Below, one piece after another: positions 6,789-10,792 of a stretch of 10,792 nt of DNA; position 1 is the stretch's first letter; each line of letters opens with the position of its first letter. Under the pieces are notes generated by a model, which worked only from the letters and a program-made list of their open reading frames with translations, was not told the origin of the DNA and searched no databases. A program made the translations under genes and the position numbers. Source of the DNA: UBA6624 sp964343345 [NCBI: uncultured bacterium] (GTDB lineage Bacteria; UBP7; UBA6624); NCBI GenBank assembly GCA_964343345.1, contig CAYFJE010000032.1:1-10792 (forward strand), given 5' to 3'.

Positions 6789-7132
6789 TCCAAGATCCAA
6801 GATCAAGAACTAAAAGGGAAGAAGAGATTTTTCAAACTCTTCACGATGTTCAGGATGCTGAATTTGATATAGATATTGTTGATATGGGTTTAATCTACGG
6901 TGTTCACTTTGATGAAAGAGAGCAAAGTGTTATTGTTGACATGACCTTTACATCAATGGCTTGTCCCGCAATCGATTTTATGTCTGAAGATGTTATTGAG
7001 AGGTTAAATCTTGAAAAAGATATAAAAAATGTTTCTATAAATGTGGTTTGGGATCCTCCTTGGAACCAGGAAATGCTTTCAGAAGATGGTGTTGAAGGTC
7101 TGAATGACTGGGGTGTTATCAAATGGGTATAA
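6785..7132 (+). CDS. paaD: PaaD N-terminal (MIP18/DUF59) domain protein, lacking the zinc ribbon
   Basis: The 115-residue protein aligns by eye with the first two thirds of PaaD. It has EIFQTLHDVQDAEFDIDIVDMGLIYGV, the cysteine motif TSMACPAIDFM (Cys60), and DPPWNQEMLSEDG followed by LNDWGVI. It stops where bacterial PaaD continues into a C-terminal zinc ribbon; that ribbon is a separate gene at 8145-8327. MIP18-type proteins assist iron-sulfur or metal cofactor assembly, and PaaD is needed for epoxidase activity. I prefer GTG 6785, which overlaps the PaaA stop as GTGA and gives a PaaD-like N-terminus. TTG 6764, with a weak AAAGGA ahead of it, would add 7 residues. It overlaps paaB-like 1 by 10 bases. 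Confidence 0.85.
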   Translation: MIQDPRSRTKREEEIFQTLHDVQDAEFDIDIVDMGLIYGVHFDEREQSVIVDMTFTSMACPAIDFMSEDVIERLNLEKDIKNVSINVVWDPPWNQEMLSEDGVEGLNDWGVIKWV

Positions 7133-7359
7133 GAGATTCAAATCTACTCAAGCCGACTGGTGATGTTTATGATGTCTACTCAAAATCAACAAGAGACGAG
7201 TTTCTTAAATTAAATGGAGATGTTGTTGCTCCTTCTCGACATTTAGCAAAAGCTTATGCATATCAGATGTATCAGGAAAGTACATGGGTTGAAATGATTG
7301 CTGTCTCGAGGAAAGACACTGTTCAAATAATTGATGATGGGAATATCATTGATGGATAA
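7123..7359 (+). CDS. paaB: PaaB-like subunit, first of two tandem copies
   Basis: The 78-residue product shows the PaaB pattern: an opening VYDVYSKSTRDEFLKLNGDV, a helix AKAYAYQMYQE, and the closing WVEMIAVSRKDTVQII. E. coli PaaB is about 95 residues. PaaB is a small non-catalytic protein that bridges PaaA/PaaC units in the epoxidase complex. The start ATG 7123 overlaps the end of the PaaD-like gene by 10 bases, with GGGGTG (7110-7115) as Shine-Dalgarno. Its C-terminus continues about 10 residues beyond the domain and overlaps the next gene by 8 bases. The identity rests on pattern plus position between PaaD and PaaC; confidence is good but not complete because the protein is short. Confidence 0.78.
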   Translation: MGIRDSNLLKPTGDVYDVYSKSTRDEFLKLNGDVVAPSRHLAKAYAYQMYQESTWVEMIAVSRKDTVQIIDDGNIIDG

Positions 7360-7519
7360 GTGGCATGTTTTTGGAAGAAGGAAAGGAGAAGACCCTCTTG
7401 GTTTTTTAGGGGTAATATCTTTTGAAGGAAATCCTAGAAAGGTTGTTGTTGAAAAGTATGGAAAAGATTGGCTTGAGTTAGTTGCCTTCCCAGAAGGTTC
7501 AATAATCAAGGTTATATAA
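7352..7519 (+). CDS. Second PaaB-like small protein
   Basis: This 55-residue protein is homologous by eye to the preceding PaaB-like protein. WHVFGRRKGEDPLGFLG aligns with YDVYSKSTRDEFLKLNG, and DWLELVAFPEGSIIKVI aligns with TWVEMIAVSRKDTVQII; the middle helix is about 2 residues shorter. It looks like the PaaB core fold with nothing added. A role as a second bridging subunit of the epoxidase, perhaps pairing with the first, is inferred. I chose ATG 7352, which overlaps the upstream stop (ATGGATAA) and begins right before the conserved WHVF. Earlier in-frame starts at 7331, 7334 and 7337 would add up to 7 residues without a better ribosome site. The paaC start follows 2 bases after the stop. 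Confidence 0.72.
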   Translation: MDKWHVFGRRKGEDPLGFLGVISFEGNPRKVVVEKYGKDWLELVAFPEGSIIKVI

Positions 7520-7521
7520 AA

Positions 7522-8148
7522 ATGTCGAAAGAAAAAGCTATTTTACAAATCTTGGTTAGATTGGCCGATGCTAAATATTGTCTAGGAAGAAGATATGGAC
7601 ATTGGTCATGTAGCGGTCCAACATTGGAAGCATCTGTAGCTGCTGCTTCTATGGCAGGAGACGAAGTTGGACATGCCAGGGTTCTTTATCCATTATTTAA
7701 GAAATTTGAAGATGCTCCTAAAGAGATGGTTGTTGTAAGTGATAGACCTGATTTTGAAGTTCCTCCCTTTTTGAAAAAGGATTGGCAAAAATGGACAGAT
7801 TTTATTGCTGTTTCCTGTATTTTTGATACTGCAATGAGTGTTGTTCTAGATTCTTTGAGAAACAGTTCTTTCGAGTTTTTTTCTTCAAGAATGGGAAAGA
7901 TGCTCCAGGAGGAAAATTATCATGAAATTTTTTCTTTTGGATGGTTTGGACTTCTTGCTGAAGAATCCAAAGATGATTTAAAAGAATCTGTTGAGAAAAT
8001 TTACGAAGAAACGCTTTCGTGGTTTTCTTTTGAAGACGAAGATTTGATTAATGTTGCAAAAGACGAAGGGGTCATAGATAAAAATTCCTCGGAACTCATC
8101 CAAGAGTTTAAAGCAAAAATCAAACCTTTGATGGAAATTTTAAATTGA
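7522..8148 (+). CDS. paaC: Phenylacetyl-CoA epoxidase subunit PaaC-like, with complete candidate diiron ligands
   Basis: The 208-residue product is a ferritin-like PaaA/PaaC family protein, shorter than E. coli PaaC (about 248) because it ends early after the last helix. LADAKYCLGRRYGHW near the N-terminus and HEIFSFGW match the PaaC pattern. Six residues are placed as diiron ligands: Glu36 (TLEASV), Glu48 and His51 (GDEVGHARVLY), Asp102 (IFDTAMSV), Glu131 and His134 (QEENYHEIF). In E. coli PaaC the second position reads LLGQAR, without the Glu and His, and PaaC is structural. Here the subunit might bind iron; this is inference. Position after the PaaB genes and before the PaaD ribbon supports the call. 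The stop TGA overlaps the next TTG start. Confidence 0.85.
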   Translation: MSKEKAILQILVRLADAKYCLGRRYGHWSCSGPTLEASVAAASMAGDEVGHARVLYPLFKKFEDAPKEMVVVSDRPDFEVPPFLKKDWQKWTDFIAVSCIFDTAMSVVLDSLRNSSFEFFSSRMGKMLQEENYHEIFSFGWFGLLAEESKDDLKESVEKIYEETLSWFSFEDEDLINVAKDEGVIDKNSSELIQEFKAKIKPLMEILN

Positions 8149-8327
8149 ATATATTTGAAAAAAGAAAAGACCAAGTTGATAAAAAAAGTGAAAATCAATC
8201 TTGTCCGCATTGCGGTTCTAAAAACATAGAAAAAACAGGAATTTTTGGTCCTTTTCATATGTCAGCACAATACCATTGTGTAGACTGCAGTTCGCCTTTT
8301 TCAATAATAAAGTGGAAAAAAAGTTAA
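8145..8327 (+). CDS. Zinc-ribbon protein equivalent to the PaaD C-terminal domain
   Basis: The 60-residue protein has a basic, polar lead of about 18 residues. It is followed by CPHC (Cys20, Cys23), a segment KTGIFGPFHMSAQYH, and CVDC (Cys45, Cys48) ending PFSIIKWKK. The spacing and flanks match the C-terminal ribbon of PaaD as I recall it from E. coli (CPRC, an EFGS-type segment, ALYRCDSC, EPFDYFKC). In this window the ribbon is separated from the MIP18 half by three genes. It probably acts in trans with the PaaD-like protein in cofactor delivery. The start TTG 8145 overlaps the PaaC stop (TTGA); GGA at 8133-8135 may serve as a weak ribosome site. The motif match is strong; joint function is inferred. 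Confidence 0.8.
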   Translation: MNIFEKRKDQVDKKSENQSCPHCGSKNIEKTGIFGPFHMSAQYHCVDCSSPFSIIKWKKS

Positions 8328-8330
8328 CTT

Positions 8331-9113
8331 ATGGATTGGAATTCAGTTAAGTATGAATTTTTAGACAATGGTGTTGCTTTGGTGACATTAAATAGGCCAG
8401 ATTCCTTGAATGCTTTAGACGATGGAATGAGAGAGGATTTTAAAAAACTGACTCCAATACTTTCTGAAAGAAAGGTGAGGGCTGTAGTCTTTACTGGAGA
8501 AGGGAAAGCTTTTTGTGCTGGAGGAGACATAAGCCATTTTGAAAAAAAATGGAATGCTTCAAATTTTACTGAACAGAGCAGGGTTGTCAGTGATTTTTAT
8601 GATTTTCTAGAAGATCTTCCAAAGCCAGTTTTTGCAGCAATAAATGGTGTTGCAACTGGTGCAGGAATACAGCTTGCAATGGCATGTGATATCAGGATAA
8701 TGGCTTCTGATGCAAAAGCAGGATTTAGAGAACATCAACTAAATCTGATTCCTTCGCATGGTGGAACTTATAGATTAGTCAAACTATTAGGTCTTTCAAA
8801 AGCAAAGCATTTTTATCTTTCAAAATCTTTGAGTGATGCCAACGAGCTTTTTAGGTTAGGGTTTGTTTCAAAGGTTGTTCCAAAGGAAAAGCTTCTTGAG
8901 TTTGTTTTGGAGTGGGTCGAGACTCTTTTGAAAAGAGCGCCTATGGCTACGGGTGAAGCTATAAAATTATTAAACATGATGACTGACACCGATCGGGATT
9001 CTGCTTTGGAAAAAGAGTATGCTTCTCAAAAGAAAATGCTTTTGTCAAAAGATCACCAAGAGGGAGTGAAGGCTTTTAGGGGAAAAAGAAAACCTTCATT
9101 CAATGGAGATTAG
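8331..9113 (+). CDS. Crotonase-family enzyme, PaaG-like (candidate epoxyphenylacetyl-CoA isomerase)
   Basis: The 260-residue product has the crotonase fold signature: LNRPDSLNALDDGM (20-33), oxyanion-hole AFCAGGDISHF (60-70), INGVATGAGIQLAMACDIR (104-122), and LIPSHGGTYRL (139-149). The first hydratase glutamate is replaced by glutamine (Gln114), while a glutamate in GFREHQLNLIP (Glu134) lines up with the second. E. coli PaaG, which converts ring epoxide to oxepin-CoA, also lacks the first glutamate. This favours isomerase activity over hydration. It starts 3 bases after the zinc-ribbon stop with only a weak ribosome site, so it may depend on translational coupling. Its last codons provide GGAG for the next gene. 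The crotonase call is certain; the PaaG role is moderately sure. Confidence 0.83.
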   Translation: MDWNSVKYEFLDNGVALVTLNRPDSLNALDDGMREDFKKLTPILSERKVRAVVFTGEGKAFCAGGDISHFEKKWNASNFTEQSRVVSDFYDFLEDLPKPVFAAINGVATGAGIQLAMACDIRIMASDAKAGFREHQLNLIPSHGGTYRLVKLLGLSKAKHFYLSKSLSDANELFRLGFVSKVVPKEKLLEFVLEWVETLLKRAPMATGEAIKLLNMMTDTDRDSALEKEYASQKKMLLSKDHQEGVKAFRGKRKPSFNGD

Positions 9114-9115
9114 TT

Positions 9116-9643
9116 TTGGCAACGATATTAACAATTAATGGAAAAACACCTGTGATTCATCCTTCGGCTTTTATTGCTGAAAATGCTGTAATTGCTGGTC
9201 AGGTTTTTATAGGAGAAAGAGCGAATATTTGGTATGGAGCAGTTTTGAGAGCTGATCAAGGTTTTGATATAAGGATTGGTGATAAATCCAGCATTCAGGA
9301 CAATAGTGTTATTCATACAAGCCACATAAACCCAACCATAGTTAAAGAAAGTGTAACTGTTGGTCATGGTGCTGTTTTGGAAGGATGCGTTATAGAGAAT
9401 GGTGCCTTGATTGGGATGAATGCTTGTGTTTTGGATGGATCTAGTGTTGGTTCTGGCTCTTTGATTGCTGCAGGTAGTGTTGTGAGGGAGGGAGATAGCA
9501 TTCCACCAAAAATGCTTGCTGCAGGTGTTCCAGCCAAAGTAAAAAAAGAATTAGAAGGATCTGCACTTAAGCATGTTTCTACTGCTGCAGATTTTTACTA
9601 TCAAAAATTAATGGATTTACATAAGGATGTGAAGAATGATTAA
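9116..9643 (+). CDS. PaaY-like gamma-carbonic-anhydrase-family protein (left-handed beta helix)
   Basis: The 175-residue product shows hexapeptide-repeat turns and the gamma-class landmarks LRADQGFDIRIGD (44-56), IQDNSVIHTSH (60-70) and VGHGAVLEGC (82-91). PaaY proteins are found in phenylacetate operons and are reported to act as thioesterases that rescue stalled CoA intermediates. Two metal-binding histidines are present (His67, His84), but the third, normally in LHGC, is Glu89 here. The start TTG 9116 has GGAG (9105-9108) 7 bases upstream, inside the preceding gene end. The C-terminal helix (about 150-172) is present, unlike a truncation. Alternatives are CamH or YrdA-type relatives; the operon context supports PaaY. 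Confidence 0.82.
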   Translation: MATILTINGKTPVIHPSAFIAENAVIAGQVFIGERANIWYGAVLRADQGFDIRIGDKSSIQDNSVIHTSHINPTIVKESVTVGHGAVLEGCVIENGALIGMNACVLDGSSVGSGSLIAAGSVVREGDSIPPKMLAAGVPAKVKKELEGSALKHVSTAADFYYQKLMDLHKDVKND

Positions 9644-10792
9644 TATGGGATTTTTTATAAACGGAAAAGAGGTAACGGGAGATGATTCATCAAAGGTTTT
9701 CAATCCTGCAGATGGTTCTGTTGTAGGGACTGTTTCTTCCGGAAATGAAAAAACTGTTGACAGTGCAGTTTTAGCTGCAAAAAATGCTTTTGAATGTTGG
9801 TGGTCTTTTTCTGCAGCAAAAAGAGGCGAGATACTTTATTCTTGTGCTAATGCGGTAAAGTCAAATGTAGATGACCTTTCCGCATTGCTTACTTCTGAGC
9901 AAGGTAAGCCTATAAAAGAAGCAAGAATGGAAATTTTTAGATTTGCTCATACTTTGGAACATTATGCTGGAATGGCAAAATCCCTTAGAGGAGGTTCTGT
10001 TCCAAACCTTGATCACAATCCTGCCAGAATAGGCTTGATACTAAAGAGACCTTTGGGTGTTTGTGGAGCTATAACACCTTGGAATTTTCCGCTTTCTTTG
10101 GCGGGTAATAAGCTAGGTCCTGGCTTGATTGCTGGAAACACTTTTGTTTTGAAACCAGCAAGCACAACTCCATTAACGGTTTTGAAAGTTGCTCAAATCA
10201 TGTTTGATGCAGGACTTCCTGCGGGAGTTTTAAATGTTGTATGTGGTCCTGGAGGAGTTGTAGGAGAAAGGTTGGCAACCCATCCCGATATAGCAAAAAT
10301 AGGATTTACTGGATCTACTCCAGTTGGAAAAGGAGTGATGAGTAAAGCTTCTTCAACAGTGAAAAGAGTCACTCTTGAACTTGGTGGAAGCGATCCTTTT
10401 ATCGTTATGTCCGATGCAGATATTGATAAGGCAGTTTCAGCATGTTCCGTTGGAAGGTTCTTCAATTGTGGGCAGGCCTGTTTAGCTGTAAAAAGAGTTT
10501 TTATTGATGAACCTATTTATGAAGAATTCAGAGAAAAGCTTATTGAAAAGGTAAAGAAAATAACAGTAGGTTCAGGTTTTGATACATCAAACAGAATGGG
10601 TCCTTTACATACAGAAGGCCAAAGGTCTGAAGTTGAAGATCAGTTTAATGATGCAGTAAAAAAGGGAGCAACTGTTCTTATCGGTGGGACCAGACCATCA
10701 GGAGATTCTTATGACAAAGGAAATTACCTTATGCCAACAGTTTTGGAAGATTGTTCTTTTGACAGCAAGATGAATATGGAAGAAGTTTTTGG
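9636..10792 (+). CDS. Aldehyde dehydrogenase, 3' end beyond window (candidate stand-alone Paa semialdehyde dehydrogenase)
   Basis: About 385 residues are visible and the frame runs off the right edge. Landmarks are ITPWNFP (Asn150), LKPASTTP (Lys173), GFTGSTPVGKG (223-233), LELGGSDPF (Glu248), the nucleophile in NCGQACLAVKR (Cys282) with a second cysteine four residues earlier, and a final MEEVF. It is a close paralogue of the 1349-2887 gene (shared ELGGSDP and GQACLAVKR) but lacks its N-terminal insertion. ATG 9636 has AAGGA (9623-9627) 8 bases upstream and overlaps the paaY stop; ATG 9645 is an alternative. In this operon it may oxidise the ring-opened CoA semialdehyde, the job of the PaaZ dehydrogenase domain in E. 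coli. That role is inferred; the fold is certain. The PaaZ hydratase domain cannot be excluded because the C-terminus is missing. Confidence 0.88.
   Translation, partial: MINMGFFINGKEVTGDDSSKVFNPADGSVVGTVSSGNEKTVDSAVLAAKNAFECWWSFSAAKRGEILYSCANAVKSNVDDLSALLTSEQGKPIKEARMEIFRFAHTLEHYAGMAKSLRGGSVPNLDHNPARIGLILKRPLGVCGAITPWNFPLSLAGNKLGPGLIAGNTFVLKPASTTPLTVLKVAQIMFDAGLPAGVLNVVCGPGGVVGERLATHPDIAKIGFTGSTPVGKGVMSKASSTVKRVTLELGGSDPFIVMSDADIDKAVSACSVGRFFNCGQACLAVKRVFIDEPIYEEFREKLIEKVKKITVGSGFDTSNRMGPLHTEGQRSEVEDQFNDAVKKGATVLIGGTRPSGDSYDKGNYLMPTVLEDCSFDSKMNMEEVF

Noticed and set aside
7331-7351. Longer second PaaB-like protein starting at 7331, 7334 or 7337
   Set aside because: The extra residues (MMMGISL) overlap the first gene deeply, have no better ribosome site and fall outside the aligned domain.
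5823-8148. BoxA/BoxB-type benzoyl-CoA epoxidase instead of Paa
   Set aside because: BoxB is much longer than either protein, and the adjacent PaaB-, PaaD- and PaaC-like genes specify the phenylacetate type.
1-10792. tRNA, rRNA, CRISPR array, insertion sequence or integrase
   Set aside because: I saw no cloverleaf, spaced repeats, terminal inverted repeats or transposase motifs. Coding is nearly continuous, with no gap above 70 bases.

Overview
The window is an AT-rich, tightly packed stretch of genomic DNA carrying most of a phenylacetyl-CoA epoxidase (Paa) type aromatic-degradation operon, next to several unlinked housekeeping genes. Three hints point to an archaeon. Arginine is written almost entirely with AGA/AGG codons. 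The few intergenic gaps hold TATA-box-like elements (TTTATAAA, TATAAAAAA) at about the right distance from start codons. Gaps are very short, and both convergent gene pairs overlap through their stop codons. A low-GC marine euryarchaeote is my best guess; this is inference, and there is no rRNA or other phylogenetic marker to prove it.

Bases 1-412: the 3' end of a probable small membrane protein gene is coupled through TGATG to a pterin-4a-carbinolamine dehydratase gene. Bases 409-1281 (minus): a fructosamine-kinase-family protein. Bases 1349-2887 (plus): an aldehyde dehydrogenase with its own TATA box and Shine-Dalgarno sequence. Bases 2884-4485 (minus): an M28 metallopeptidase with many C-terminal membrane helices, resembling the ERMP1/Pff1 type. 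Bases 4520-4975 (plus): an SRPBCC-fold protein, divergent from the peptidase across only 34 bp that contain a perfect inverted repeat.

Bases 5034 to the right edge form one plus-strand operon with gaps of 3 bp or less, or overlaps: enoyl-CoA hydratase (PaaF-like), PaaA, the MIP18/DUF59 half of PaaD, PaaB-like 1, PaaB-like 2, PaaC, the zinc-ribbon half of PaaD as its own gene, a second crotonase-fold enzyme (PaaG-like), a PaaY-like hexapeptide protein, and an aldehyde dehydrogenase cut by the window end. From the families, the expected flow is as follows. PaaA/PaaC with the PaaB proteins epoxidise phenylacetyl-CoA (or a related CoA ester). The PaaG-like enzyme isomerises the epoxide to an oxepin. 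After ring opening, a free-standing aldehyde dehydrogenase oxidises the semialdehyde. The PaaF-like hydratase acts in the beta-oxidation steps, and PaaY may remove stalled thioesters. No PaaE reductase, PaaK ligase, PaaZ fusion, PaaH or PaaJ is visible here.

The operon departs from the bacterial textbook form in several ways. PaaD is split at its domain boundary into two genes separated by three others. Two PaaB-like genes lie in tandem. PaaC keeps a full set of six candidate diiron ligands, which E. coli PaaC lacks. The PaaY-like protein has Glu in place of its third metal-binding His. An 8-bp word, GTTAGGAT, occurs in three of the intergenic gaps and may be a shared regulatory element.
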